Part shown: positions 23,307 to 32,835 of the stretch, in pieces
Position numbering within the stretch: position 1 is the stretch's first letter
Layout: each line of letters begins with the position of its first letter
The notes under the pieces: generated by a model
What the model was told of the DNA's origin: nothing
Databases searched by the model: none
The model's input: only the letters and a program-made list of their open reading frames with translations
Source: Actinomadura sp. NBRC 104425
Lineage (GTDB): Bacteria; Actinomycetota; Actinomycetes; Streptosporangiales; Streptosporangiaceae
DNA: 64,000 nucleotides
Assembly (NCBI RefSeq): GCF_030269545.1
Contig: NZ_BSTN01000021.1
Span: forward strand, 1-64,000
Direction of reading: 5' to 3'
Program-made: the position numbers and the translations under genes

Positions 23307-25034
23307 ATGACGCTCTCCCCGACCGACGCCCCGGACCTGGTGACGCTGCTGCGCGACCGCGTGGCGGCCCACCCGGACGCGGACGCGATCGCGTACCTGG
23401 CCGATCCCGCCGACCTCACCGGCGGCCTGGTGCGCTGGTCCTACGCGCGCCTCGACGAGGAGGCGCGCGGCCGCGCGGCCTGGCTGCGCGAGCGCCTGCC
23501 CGCGGGCTCCCGCGTGCTGCTGCTGCACCCCAACGGGCTGGAGTTCGCCGCCGCCATGCTCGGCTGCCTGTACGCCGGGATGATCGCCGTGCCCGCGCCG
23601 CTGCCCGGCCGGCACCGGCACCACCGCAGGCGGCTCGCGGCGATCGCGAACGACTGCGGCGCCGCCGCCGTGCTGACCACCTCGGCGGACCTGCCCGAGG
23701 TGCGGGACTGGATGGCCGACGTCGGCGGCCCGGCCATCCCGGTCGCCGCCGGGGACCGGCCCGGCTTCGCCGACCCGCGGGACTGGACCCCGGTGCCGCT
23801 GGACCGCTCGACGACGGCCATGCTGCAGTACACCTCCGGCTCGACCGGCGACCCCAAGGGCGTCGTCCTGCAGCACGACCAACTGCTCTTCAACGCCGCC
23901 GAGGGCGCCCCGGTGCTGCGCTGGCGCGGACGCTCGGGCGGCTGGCTGCCGCTCTACCACGACATGGGGATCGGCTCCCAGCTGCTCTGGCCGCTGATCT
24001 TCGGCGGGAGCAGCGTGCTGATGACGCCGACCGCGTTCATCCGCCGCCCCGTGCGGTGGCTCCAGCTGATCGACGTCCACGGCCTGAACATCTCCTTCGC
24101 CCCCAACTTCGCCTTCGAGCTGTGCGTGCGGAAGGTCGCCGACGACGAGGCGGCCGCGCTGGACCTGTCCCGCTGGCACCTGGCCGGATGCGGTTCGGAG
24201 CCGATCGACCCCCGGGTCCTGGCCGCGTTCGCCGACAAGTTCGCCGTCTCCGGGTTCCGGCGGGAGGCCCTGGCGCCCGCCTACGGCATGGCCGAGGCCA
24301 CCGTCTACGTCACGGGACGGCCGGGGCGCGCGCCGGTCACCCGGCACATCGACCCGGACGCGCTCGCCCGCGGCGTGTTCACACCCGCCCCCGGGGACCG
24401 CCAGGCCCGCGAGGTCGTCAGCTGCGGCCCGCCCACCGGCGTGTGCGAGGTCCGCATCGTCGACCCGGCGACCCGCGAGGTGCTGCCGGAGGGCCGCCTC
24501 GGCGAGATCTGGCTGCGCGGCCGCAGCGTCTCCCCGGGGTACTGGCGGCGCGCCGACAACGCGGGGGTGTTCGACGCGGTCACCGCGGCCGGGGACGGCG
24601 GATACCTGCGCACCGGCGATCTCGGCGTGCTGTACGACGGCGAACTCTACGTGCACGGACGCCTCAAAGACATGATCATCGTGCACGGGCGCAACGTGTA
24701 CCCGCAGGACGTCGAGCAGGAACTGCGCGCCCAGCATCCGGAGCTGGGCAAGGCCGGCGCGGTGTTCGCCGGGCCGGGTCCGGTGCTCGGCGGCGACGAC
24801 TCCGCCGTGGTGGTCGCGCACGAGGTGGCGAACGTGCCGGGCGACCGGATGCCCGCGCTCGCCGCCGCGATCCGGCACACCGTGGCCCGCGAGTTCGGCA
24901 TCGGCGTCGCCACCGTCGCCCTGCTGCGTCCCGGCGCCGTGCTGCGCACCACCAGCGGCAAGGTCCGCCGCTCGGCGATGCGCGACCTGTTCCGGGAGGG
25001 CCGGCTGGCCTCCCTGTACCAAGACACCCGCTAG
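23307..25034 (+). CDS. Fatty acyl-AMP ligase (FAAL)
   Basis: 575 aa. Motifs: LQYTSGSTGDPKGV (A3), LPLYHDMGIGS typical of FAALs rather than CoA ligases, YGMAEATVYV, and GRLKDMIIVHGRNVYPQDVE. FAALs activate a fatty acid as acyl-AMP and load it on a carrier protein, here most likely the ACP encoded 20 bp downstream. Such pairs start lipopeptide assembly. Start ATG 23307 follows GGAGGAC. No fatty acid desaturase or acyl-CoA dehydrogenase is in view, so the chain is probably taken from primary metabolism. Confidence 0.94.
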   Translation: MTLSPTDAPDLVTLLRDRVAAHPDADAIAYLADPADLTGGLVRWSYARLDEEARGRAAWLRERLPAGSRVLLLHPNGLEFAAAMLGCLYAGMIAVPAPLPGRHRHHRRRLAAIANDCGAAAVLTTSADLPEVRDWMADVGGPAIPVAAGDRPGFADPRDWTPVPLDRSTTAMLQYTSGSTGDPKGVVLQHDQLLFNAAEGAPVLRWRGRSGGWLPLYHDMGIGSQLLWPLIFGGSSVLMTPTAFIRRPVRWLQLIDVHGLNISFAPNFAFELCVRKVADDEAAALDLSRWHLAGCGSEPIDPRVLAAFADKFAVSGFRREALAPAYGMAEATVYVTGRPGRAPVTRHIDPDALARGVFTPAPGDRQAREVVSCGPPTGVCEVRIVDPATREVLPEGRLGEIWLRGRSVSPGYWRRADNAGVFDAVTAAGDGGYLRTGDLGVLYDGELYVHGRLKDMIIVHGRNVYPQDVEQELRAQHPELGKAGAVFAGPGPVLGGDDSAVVVAHEVANVPGDRMPALAAAIRHTVAREFGIGVATVALLRPGAVLRTTSGKVRRSAMRDLFREGRLASLYQDTR

Positions 25035-25054
25035 CCGAACGCCTGAGGAGCCCC

Positions 25055-25339
25055 ATGGACGACACCGGGAGGGACGGCCTGCGCGCCGAACTCCAGGACT
25101 GGCTGTGCGCCCGCCTGGCCGAGGAACTGCGGCTGCCGGCCGGGTCGATCGACCCGGCGGAGCCCATGTCCGCCTACGGCCTGGACTCGGTCCGGGCCAT
25201 CACCCTGCTGTCCGACGTCGAGGCCCGGGTGGGCTTCGAGATCGCCCCCAACGCCCTGTGGGAGTTCCCCACCGTGGCGTCGTTCACCGACTTGCTGATC
25301 GACGAGATGACCCGGACCGACCGCAGTCGCCTCGGCTGA
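25055..25339 (+). CDS. Acyl carrier protein
   Basis: 94 aa. Phosphopantetheine site YGLDSV with Ser45, then the usual helix III region NALWEFPTVASFTDLL. Start ATG 25055 follows GAGGAG. It lies between the FAAL and the exporter and would carry the starter acyl chain to the first condensation domain. Confidence 0.95.
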   Translation: MDDTGRDGLRAELQDWLCARLAEELRLPAGSIDPAEPMSAYGLDSVRAITLLSDVEARVGFEIAPNALWEFPTVASFTDLLIDEMTRTDRSRLG

Positions 25340-25378
25340 CGCCCCGGACGGCTCGGCACGGCCCGAAAGTGAGGTTTC

Positions 25379-27322
25379 GTGACCATGAGGGGTGGCCCCC
25401 GCCTGGGCCCGGCACGGCTGGGATTCGACGAATCGATCACCAACCAGAAGATCAGGCCCGGGACCGTGCGGCGCATCATCCCGTTCGCGATGCGATATCG
25501 CTGGTCACTGGCCGTGGTCATGCTCGCCACCGCCACCCACGCGGTCATCACGGCGGCCGGCCCGGTGCTGCTCAAGGTGATCGTCGACGACGGGATCATG
25601 CCCCGGCGGCACGCGGTCGTGCTGGGCGTCGCCCTGGTGATCGCCGGCCTGGCCGTGCTGGACGCGGCGGCCCTGTACACCCAGACCCGGTTCTCCGGCC
25701 GGGTCGGCCAGGGCATCGTGTACGACCTGCGCTGCAAGGTGTTCCGCCACGTGCGGCGGCAGCCGGTCGCGTTCTTCACCCGCACCGAGACCGGCTCGCT
25801 GGTCAGCCGGCTCAACACCGACGTGGTCGGGGCGCAGCAGGCGGTCACCACGCTGCTGTCCCAGACGGTGTCCACGCTGCTGACGCTGGTGCTGGTGTTG
25901 GGCACGATGTTCTACCTGTCGTGGCAGATCACCGTGGCGGCGCTGGTGATGATCCCGTTCTTCCTGCTGCCCGCCCGGCTGATCGGCCGCCGGCTGCAGC
26001 GGCTCACCCGGGAGAACATGCGGCTCAACGCCGACATGGGCTCGATGATGAACGAGTGGTTCGACGTGTCCGGGGCGATGCTGGCCAAGCTGTACGGCCG
26101 GGCCGAACGGGACGAGGAGGCGTTCGCGCAGCGCGCGTCCCGCGTCCGCGACGTGGCCGTCAAGTCCACCGTCTGCGGGCAGCTGCTGTTCATCATCACC
26201 ACGCTGATCACCGCGCTGACCACCGCGCTGGTCTACGGCCTGGGCGGCATGCTCGCCATCGCCGGGGGCCTTGAGATCGGCACCCTGGTGGCCATGGTGA
26301 CCCTGCTGCTGCGGCTGTACGGCCCGATCAACCAGCTGTCCAACATGCAGGTCAACGTCATGACCGCGCTGGTGAGCTTCGACCGGGTCTTCGAGGTGCT
26401 GGACCTCGAGCCGCTCATCACCCAACGCCCGGGGGCGCGTCCGCTGCCCGCCGACGCGTCCGGCGGCGGCACCGCCCCGGAGATCGAGTTCGACAACGTC
26501 TCCTTCCGCTACCCGACCGCCGAGGAGGTCTCCCTGGCGTCGCTGGAGTCGACCGCGCTGCGGGCGGCGGAACGGCGCGGCGGCGGGCAGGTCCTCACGG
26601 ACGTGAGCTTCACCGCCCCGGCCGGGAAGCTCACCGCACTGGTCGGCCCGTCGGGCGCCGGGAAGACCACCATCACCCACCTGGTGCCCCGGCTCTACGA
26701 CCCCACCTCGGGGACGGTGCGGATCGGCGGGCACGACGTGCGGGACCTGACGCTGCCCTCCCTGACCGACGCCGTCGGCGTCGTCACGCAGGATGCGCAC
26801 CTGTTCCACGACACGATCCGGGCGAACCTGCTGTACACGCGTCCGGACGCCACCGAGCGGGAGCTGATCGAGGCGTGCGAGGCGGCGCGGATCTGGGAGA
26901 CGATCGCCTCGCTGCCGGACGGCCTGGACACCGTCGTCGGGGACCGCGGCTACCGCCTGTCCGGCGGGGAGAAGCAGCGGATCGCCCTGGCCCGGCTGCT
27001 GCTCAAGTCACCACCGATCGTCGTGCTCGACGAGGCGACCGCGCACCTGGACTCCGAGTCCGAGGCGGCGATCCAGCGGGCGCTCAAGACCGCCCTGGCC
27101 GGGCGCACCTCCCTGGTCATCGCGCACCGCCTGTCCACCATCCACGAGGCCGACCAGATCCTGGTGCTGGAGTCGGGTCGGATCCGGGAACGCGGCACGC
27201 ACGCCGAGCTGATCGCCCAGGACGGGCTCTACGCCGAGCTGTACCGCACCCAGTTCGCCAAGCACCCGGTGAACGGCGTGGGCGCGGGCGCCGCGGCGCG
27301 CACGCCGGACCCGGCGGGATGA
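25379..27322 (+). CDS. MsbA/LmrA-type ABC exporter (fused TMD-NBD)
   Basis: 647 aa half-transporter: six membrane segments in residues ~40-320, then the nucleotide-binding domain with Walker A GPSGAGKTT, signature LSGGEKQRIAL, Walker B IVVLDEATAHLD and VIAHRLSTIHEAD. A poorly conserved insert (ASLESTALRAAERRGGG) lies just before Walker A. Similar exporters accompany glycopeptide and ramoplanin-type clusters. It is the last gene of the P450-FAAL-ACP operon. GTG 25379 fits the GTGAGG ribosome site; ATG 25385 is possible. Confidence 0.93.
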   Translation: MTMRGGPRLGPARLGFDESITNQKIRPGTVRRIIPFAMRYRWSLAVVMLATATHAVITAAGPVLLKVIVDDGIMPRRHAVVLGVALVIAGLAVLDAAALYTQTRFSGRVGQGIVYDLRCKVFRHVRRQPVAFFTRTETGSLVSRLNTDVVGAQQAVTTLLSQTVSTLLTLVLVLGTMFYLSWQITVAALVMIPFFLLPARLIGRRLQRLTRENMRLNADMGSMMNEWFDVSGAMLAKLYGRAERDEEAFAQRASRVRDVAVKSTVCGQLLFIITTLITALTTALVYGLGGMLAIAGGLEIGTLVAMVTLLLRLYGPINQLSNMQVNVMTALVSFDRVFEVLDLEPLITQRPGARPLPADASGGGTAPEIEFDNVSFRYPTAEEVSLASLESTALRAAERRGGGQVLTDVSFTAPAGKLTALVGPSGAGKTTITHLVPRLYDPTSGTVRIGGHDVRDLTLPSLTDAVGVVTQDAHLFHDTIRANLLYTRPDATERELIEACEAARIWETIASLPDGLDTVVGDRGYRLSGGEKQRIALARLLLKSPPIVVLDEATAHLDSESEAAIQRALKTALAGRTSLVIAHRLSTIHEADQILVLESGRIRERGTHAELIAQDGLYAELYRTQFAKHPVNGVGAGAAARTPDPAG

Positions 27323-27470
27323 CAGGCCCTGCGCAGGCCGCGGCCACCGGCGGCCGGTCACCGGGCCCGCCGGTGTCACCGACAGGGATCGAGCGGCCGT
27401 CTGACGTGCGTCCGCCGCGGGCACCGCGTCCCGGGTTCCGGTCATGAGGTCCGTCGTACGACGAACACGG

Positions 27471-28493
27471 CTACGCCATCTCGCTGCGGGCCCTCTGCTG
27501 CAGTATCTCGGCGAACCTGGCCCACTCGTTGGCGAGGCCCAGGGCGTAATCGGCGACGAGCGGAACGCAGTGGGCCGGGATCTTGTCCTCGATGCTCTCC
27601 CACTCCTCGATGTTCACCGCACGCGCGCGCAGCCAGCGCAGCAGCACCCGCCCGTTGTCGTTCAGCCGCAGAGACGGGTCGCGCAGCAGCTTGCGCAGTG
27701 TCTGCGTCGTGTCCGGTGCTCGCTCCGTCCGCTGCAGCCTGCCCACCACGCGTGCCGCCGGCCTGCGGCCGTGCGCCGCGGCCGTGTTCTTGCGCTCGGC
27801 CAGCGCGAGCTTGGCGGGCACGGGGTCCTCGCCGCGGCTCAGCCGTTCCCGCACGTCCTTGGCCGTCGCGGGCGAGATGCCGGCCATCTCGGCGATCTCG
27901 CGGAGCGAGGCGTGCGGGTGCTCGGCGAACAGCTTGCCGGCCAGGCGGCGGCCCGCCGCGCCGTTGATCGGGCGGACCCTGCCGTCCCTGCCGACCCTGG
28001 TGTCGGGCTGCGCGTCCTTGTCGGTCCGGCGGCGGCGGATCCGGGCGACGGTGGTGGAGGCCAGCCCGACGGCCTCCCCGATGGCACGGTCCGACCACTG
28101 CGGATGCGTGCTGAGGATGCGCGCCGCGGCGGCCTCGCGGTCGGCCAGCGACAGCGGAAGCCCGTGCCCGATGTTGGCGCGGACCGCGGCGACGAACACG
28201 TCGGCGTCCGGCCCGTCGACGAACCGGACGCTGATCTCGCGCCGCCCCTGGAGCCGGGCGGCGCGCAGCCGGTGCATGCCGTCCACCACCCGCATCGTGC
28301 GGCGGTGCACGAGGATCGGCGGCAGCACCGCGTCCATTTCCGCGAGCGCGCGGATGTGCTCTTCGTTCTCTCCGGCCAAGCGCGGCGAATCGGCGGGGTT
28401 CAGCGAATCGATCGGCACCATTGTCGGCGCGTCTTGGACGGTTAACTCAAGCTGATCCTGAACGGTATTCTTCAAGGTGACTCCGGGACGCAT
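27471..28493 (-). CDS. StrR/Bbr-type pathway-specific regulator (ParB-like fold)
   Basis: 340 aa. The ParB/Sulfiredoxin-like N-terminus is recognisable (PRLAGENEEHIRALAE, LPPILVHRRTMRVVDGMHRL), followed by NIGHGLPLSLADREAAA and a helix-turn-helix (WSDRAIGEAVGLASTTVARI), then a second DNA-binding-like segment (SLREIAEMAGISPATAKDV). This is the family of StrR, Bbr and Tcp28, activators of glycopeptide and aminoglycoside clusters that bind GTTCGACTG-N11-CAGTCGAAC. Four such sites occur in this window, all in front of biosynthetic operons. None is seen in front of this gene itself, so its own control is separate. A start near MVPIDSL is possible. Confidence 0.94.
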   Translation of the reverse strand: MRPGVTLKNTVQDQLELTVQDAPTMVPIDSLNPADSPRLAGENEEHIRALAEMDAVLPPILVHRRTMRVVDGMHRLRAARLQGRREISVRFVDGPDADVFVAAVRANIGHGLPLSLADREAAAARILSTHPQWSDRAIGEAVGLASTTVARIRRRRTDKDAQPDTRVGRDGRVRPINGAAGRRLAGKLFAEHPHASLREIAEMAGISPATAKDVRERLSRGEDPVPAKLALAERKNTAAAHGRRPAARVVGRLQRTERAPDTTQTLRKLLRDPSLRLNDNGRVLLRWLRARAVNIEEWESIEDKIPAHCVPLVADYALGLANEWARFAEILQQRARSEMA

Positions 28494-28677
28494 CGCGATG
28501 TGTTACCGGTGCGCTGCGGCATCGGCCTCCTGGTGCCCCATCCGGGCGGGATGCAGCGACATTCCAGGTAATGCCATAACGTAGGCGACCGGATATTGCC
28601 CAGCAAGGTCGCATTTTGGACGGTCCGCGCCACCGCGTGGCGGGCCCGGCGTCCCGGCGGCGAACCTGCCGGCGCGG

Positions 28678-29439
28678 TCAGATGGCCAGGCCGCCGTCGA
28701 TCTCCAGGCACCGGCCGGTGAAGTAGTCGCATTCGATGATGAACCGCACCCCGGCGAAGATCTCCTGCGGCGTGCCGAGCCGCCGCAGCGGCACCGTGTC
28801 GACCCACTCGCCGAGCTTGGCGGGATCCATCGCGGCGAGGATCGGCGTGTCGATGAAGCCCGGCGCGATCGCCGCGGCCCGGATGCCGTACGGTGCCAGC
28901 TCCAGCGCCATCGTCCGGGTGAACGCCACCACGCCCGCCTTGGCCGCCGCGTAGTTGCCCTGCCCGGCGTTGCCGGCCCGGGAGATGGACGAGATGTTGA
29001 TGATCACACCGGGCCGCACCCGCTGCTCCACCATCCGCAGGCAGACCTCGCGCGACATCAGGAAGGTGCCGGTGAGGTCGGCGTCGACGACGGTCCGCCA
29101 CTGCGCCAGCGGCATGCCGGCGTACCGGCCGCCGTAGGAGTTCACCAGCAACCCGTCCCGGTAGATCCCGGCGCTGTTGACGAGCACGTCGATGGGGCCC
29201 CACTCGCCGAACGCCTTGGCGACGACGGCCGTCACCTCGTCCTCGCGCGTCACGTCGAGGCGGTAGGTGTGCAGGTCGCCGGGCGCCTCGCCCAGGTCGG
29301 CGGCGAGCCGGGCCAGCCCCCGCTCGTCCTTGTCGACCGCGACCACGGTCGCGCCCGCGCCGGTGAGCCCGGCGCAGAACTCCCGGCCGAGCCCGCTGGC
29401 CGCACCGGTCACGATCGCCCGGCAGTCGGTGATGCGCAT
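28678..29439 (-). CDS. Short-chain dehydrogenase/reductase
   Basis: 253 aa. NAD(P) loop TGAASGLG, NSAG, catalytic Ser in ISSIS, and YAAAK (Tyr-x3-Lys). The Asp after strand 2 (VAVDKD) favours NAD(H). Start ATG 29439 follows GAGGAGGG. It lies beside the regulator and transcribes the same way. It could supply a beta-hydroxy or keto precursor, or be unrelated. The gap 28494-28677 holds nothing visible. Confidence 0.88.
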   Translation of the reverse strand: MRITDCRAIVTGAASGLGREFCAGLTGAGATVVAVDKDERGLARLAADLGEAPGDLHTYRLDVTREDEVTAVVAKAFGEWGPIDVLVNSAGIYRDGLLVNSYGGRYAGMPLAQWRTVVDADLTGTFLMSREVCLRMVEQRVRPGVIINISSISRAGNAGQGNYAAAKAGVVAFTRTMALELAPYGIRAAAIAPGFIDTPILAAMDPAKLGEWVDTVPLRRLGTPQEIFAGVRFIIECDYFTGRCLEIDGGLAI

Positions 29440-29900
29440 GTCGCCCTCCTCGGCGGTGCCAGATGTCAGGTCCCCCGGTCGGCGGCGCGGCGCCGGCGGG
29501 CACGTCCACGGGACCGGGCCGCCGCGTGCGGGCGTGTTCGGCGAACGCGCCGGACGGAGCCGTCCGGCCGGGGAGCACCCGCGTGAATCACGCGGTGCGA
29601 CCATCGCGCGATCGTCGTATTCGCACCGGATAATTCAACGTGGTCGACCGCGCCGACATCCATTCGCGCTACCTCCGCAATGGCGTCGGCACCATTTTCG
29701 GGCACCGTTCGGCCGATCCGGGGGACACGACCGAGGCTACGCCGCCCGCCCCCAAATTCCCACCGCGCTTCCAACGAACGACGATGCCGGTCCCGGCCGA
29801 TCTCCACAAGAAATCCGGCACCGCTCTCACCTCACCGCGCAGGTGAGTTCTGTTGGACCGCCGTCCCCTTGCCACGATCTGCCGGCAGGTGTCAACGCGA
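29440..29900. other. Gene-free stretch
   Basis: 461 bp between the SDR start and the antiporter stop. I see no gene, StrR-type site or strong hairpin in it. Confidence 0.5.
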
Positions 29901-31184
29901 TCATCTGGGCGTTCCCTCGGCGTCGGCCGGTGCGGTCGCCGGCGCCGGCGCGGACCGCTCCCGACGCGTGAGCACCGCCAGCAGCGGCCCGGTCATCAGC
30001 GTGGTGATCAACGCCATCAGCATGAGCACGGTGAACAGCTCGCCGCCGACGAGTCCGGCCGCCAACCCCACGTTCAGCGCGATCAACTCGGTGAGCCCCC
30101 GGGTGTTGACCAGCGCCGCGACCAATGCGGACGAGTGCGGGCCCAGCCCGGCCAGACGCGCCGCACCGTAGGCGGGCAGCAGCTTCCCGGCGATCGCGAT
30201 GACCAGGATCAAGCCGAGCGGCGGCAGCCCGCGCCATTCCAGCGACCCGAGGTCGAACGACAAGCCGGTGGTGACGAAGAACAGCGGCAGCAGCAGGTTC
30301 GCGCTCTGCTCCATCGGCCGCAGCACCTCGGGCTCGGGCGTGCCGTTCGGCCGCGGCATGGCGAGCCCGGCGAGGAAGCCGCCGAAGACCGGGTGCAGCC
30401 CGAGCGACGCGGTGACCCACGCGCTGCCGAGGGCGAGCCCGAGGGCGATCGGGAGCTGTTCGGCCAGCAGCGCGGCGGGCCGCGCCAGCCACCAGCCGAG
30501 GACCGGACGGACGACCAGGAACATCACCGCGACGAAGCCCGCGGCGAGCAGCAGGATCACCGGCCAGGGCCAGCGCGTCTGGTGTCCGGTGCCGGCCAGG
30601 GCGGCGGCCAGCACCACCCATGCGGCCACGTCCATGAACCCGGCGGCGGTCGTGGCCACGGTGCCCGCCGGGGTGCCCGCTAAGCCGCGCTCCCGCACGA
30701 TGGCGGCCAGCACCGGCAACGCGGTGATCGACGTGGCCACCATCATGAACAGCAGGAACGACCGCCCGTCCGCATGCTCCCCACGCAGACCGGCGAAAGC
30801 GTCGTGGAACAGCGCGATGACACCGGCCGTCAACCCCATCGGCACGGCCAGCGCCAGCACGGCGACCATGACCGCGCCGCGGCCGCCCCCGCGCAACGAC
30901 CGCGGGTCGATTTCGTACCCGGCCACGAACATGAAGATCACAACGGCGACCTGGGACAGCACCGTCAGGAACGGCCGGGCTTCAGCCGGGAACAGGTGCT
31001 CGGTCGGGTTGCCGGGCAACTGCCCGAGCAGGGTGGGTCCGAGGGCGATGCCCGCGACGATGTGCCCGATCACGGTGGGCTGCCCGAGCCGGCGCGCCAC
31101 CGAACCCAGCAGCCAGGACGCGACCACGATCACCCCCACGCCGCCGATCACCATGGCGGTGATCGCCTCTCCATCCATCGCCAT
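29901..31184 (-). CDS. Cation/proton antiporter, CPA2 (KefB/NapA-like) family
   Basis: 427 aa with about 12 hydrophobic segments. Family features: RLGQPTVIGHIVAGIALGP at the N-terminus, the MDVAAW stretch mid-protein, FFVTTGLSFDL, and NTRGLTELIAL near the C-terminus. Start ATG 31184 follows GGAGGAG. Antiporters of this type recur at the edges of glycopeptide and lipopeptide clusters, possibly for resistance or ion balance. It probably marks the right border of the cluster. Confidence 0.9.
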   Translation of the reverse strand: MAMDGEAITAMVIGGVGVIVVASWLLGSVARRLGQPTVIGHIVAGIALGPTLLGQLPGNPTEHLFPAEARPFLTVLSQVAVVIFMFVAGYEIDPRSLRGGGRGAVMVAVLALAVPMGLTAGVIALFHDAFAGLRGEHADGRSFLLFMMVATSITALPVLAAIVRERGLAGTPAGTVATTAAGFMDVAAWVVLAAALAGTGHQTRWPWPVILLLAAGFVAVMFLVVRPVLGWWLARPAALLAEQLPIALGLALGSAWVTASLGLHPVFGGFLAGLAMPRPNGTPEPEVLRPMEQSANLLLPLFFVTTGLSFDLGSLEWRGLPPLGLILVIAIAGKLLPAYGAARLAGLGPHSSALVAALVNTRGLTELIALNVGLAAGLVGGELFTVLMLMALITTLMTGPLLAVLTRRERSAPAPATAPADAEGTPR

Positions 31185-31369
31185 CACCCACTCCTCCCAC
31201 AACGGCTGTACAACTGCGCAATTGGACACTTGGTCACCCAGACGACGAAGAGGTCGCCCCTCACCCGCCACCCCGCCCGCCTGCGGCCACCGCGACCAGC
31301 CCGAGCCGCTCCAACCAACACAGCCTCCGCTCCCACCCGATCACCAGCCGAAAGCCCAAGTCGCACCCT

Positions 31370-31530
31370 TACGAAGCCGACGAGGGCAGCGCCCACCACA
31401 CCCCACGCGGCCAGAGCGCCGGCCAGGACGGCGGCCAACACCGGCAGCGCAGCGATCGACGTCGCCACCACCATGAACAGCAATCGACCACCCGTCCGCA
31501 TGCTCCCTACGCAAACCGGAACGCCACCGC
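31370..31530 (-). pseudogene. Decayed fragment of the adjacent antiporter gene
   Basis: The minus strand reads GRLLFMVVATSIAALPVLAA, closely matching GRSFLLFMMVATSITALPVL of the antiporter at 29901-31184. On the plus strand the bases around 31440-31515 match 30700-30785 with scattered changes. No intact frame covers the rest, so this is a diverged partial duplicate. Confidence 0.7.
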
Positions 31531-31532
31531 CT

Positions 31533-31930
31533 CGGCGGCACACAGCCAGACGCCACCGACACGCAACGCACCCCGGCCAAGCGGTCCAAGAAGCGAATGC
31601 CGCCCGAAACCGCCAACGCAAACACGGGCACGACGCCGGGAGAACGCAACGACCGTCGGCCTCACCGCACACAGCCGCCATCACCCAGACCATCTCGGCG
31701 ACGCACGGTTAGACACCGCCGCTGTGCAACGCACCCCAGCCAAGCGATCCGAGAAGCAGATGCCGTCCAAAGCCACAGACGCTTACACGGGCACGACGCC
31801 CGGACCGCCACGGCCTCCGGCCCCGCCCCGGACGTCTTCCACCGTCCAGACCAATTCGGCAGCACACAGCCGGGCACCGCCGACGCGCATCGCGCCACCG
31901 CCAAGCGGTCCAGGCATCGGCGAACGCGGA
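31533..31930. repeat. Three degenerate direct repeats of ~162 bp
   Basis: Related blocks begin at 31533, 31696 and 31857. Shared cores include CGCAACGCACCCC, GCCAAGCGGTCC (one base different in copy 2) and ACACGGGCACGACGCC (copies 1 and 2). The spacing is 161-163 bp. There is no coding signature; it looks like decayed tandem duplication. Confidence 0.65.
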
Positions 31931-32395
31931 CGAGGATTCGGTCGTTGTCGGAGAAAACTTCGTACGGACGGCCGGGCGCGAACCGGATCGCCCCTCGACA
32001 GCGCATGGCGATCTCGCTGACAAACGCCATCACGTCCAGTACCGGATTGGACACGCCGACTTGCAGGTCCGCCTTGCGCAGTGATCCGATAGACAACGTC
32101 CATAAATCAGGATCTGCCAGCTCATCGACCTGATCGGAAGTGCCCCCCAAGCCGTTCACAGGGTGCGCGGACATGTCGTTTCCGGCCCTCGGTCCGACCA
32201 TGATCTTCCTCTGCGGCGGCGGCTCCCTGGACAGGTCAGCATCACACGGCACAAACCCTATGAACAAGGCGGCGGGCGACTGTCCAACCAACCAGATGCC
32301 GTCCGAGCACAACTGCACCGTTCGGAGAGTGCGCCAGAAAGGTTTTCGTCCCACCAGCCGAATAGCAGTGGAATGCCGACCTGAAAAGGGATCGA
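31931..32395. other. Stretch without a recognisable gene, lower GC
   Basis: The minus strand stays open from 32711 to 31662, and its middle part (for example GRKPFWRTLRTVQLCSDGIW) does not look like random shadow. I recognise no family, and the frame crosses the P450 remnant and the repeats. Either an orphan gene remnant or chance. Confidence 0.3.
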
Positions 32396-32610
32396 TCAAC
32401 GGCCCGAATACGAGCGGCGACGCTCGTTCGGCGCGGCCGTCGGGACGAGGGTGAAGTCGCGCAGCACGGTGCGCAGGACGACGTTCATCTCCATGGTCGC
32501 GAACGCCGCGCCGAGGCGGCGCCGCCCACCGCCGCCGAACGGGATCCACCCGTACAGGTCCGGCCGGGCGTCTAGGAAGCGTAGAGGCCGCCTCAGCGAC
32601 GTCACCGAGG
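32396..32610 (-). pseudogene. C-terminal remnant of a cytochrome P450, heme Cys replaced by Arg
   Basis: About 70 codons match the P450 C-terminus: RFLDARPDLYGWIPFGGGG, then RRRLGAAFATMEMNVVLRT and LRDFTLVPTAAP. In intact relatives the heme loop reads GGGxRRCxG; here the Cys codon is CGC (Arg). The upstream 350 residues, including the I-helix and ExxR, are missing. The fragment cannot bind heme by the usual thiolate. Confidence 0.8.
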
Positions 32611-32835
32611 TCGCGGTCCGGTCCACGATCGCCCTGCTCGGGCCGCACGCCCGGGACTGACCGCGGCGGACGCCCGCCCGGGCCGCTGCCCGCCCGGATG
32701 CCGCGGCACAAACCGGCCTAGTTTTTGACACCCAGTGCCATTAGAGTGTTGATCATCATCGGTCCGGCATTCCGGACGGACGCCCCCGCCCCCGGATCGC
32801 CGGTCCGGACAGCTCCGGCCAACGTGGAGGCATCC

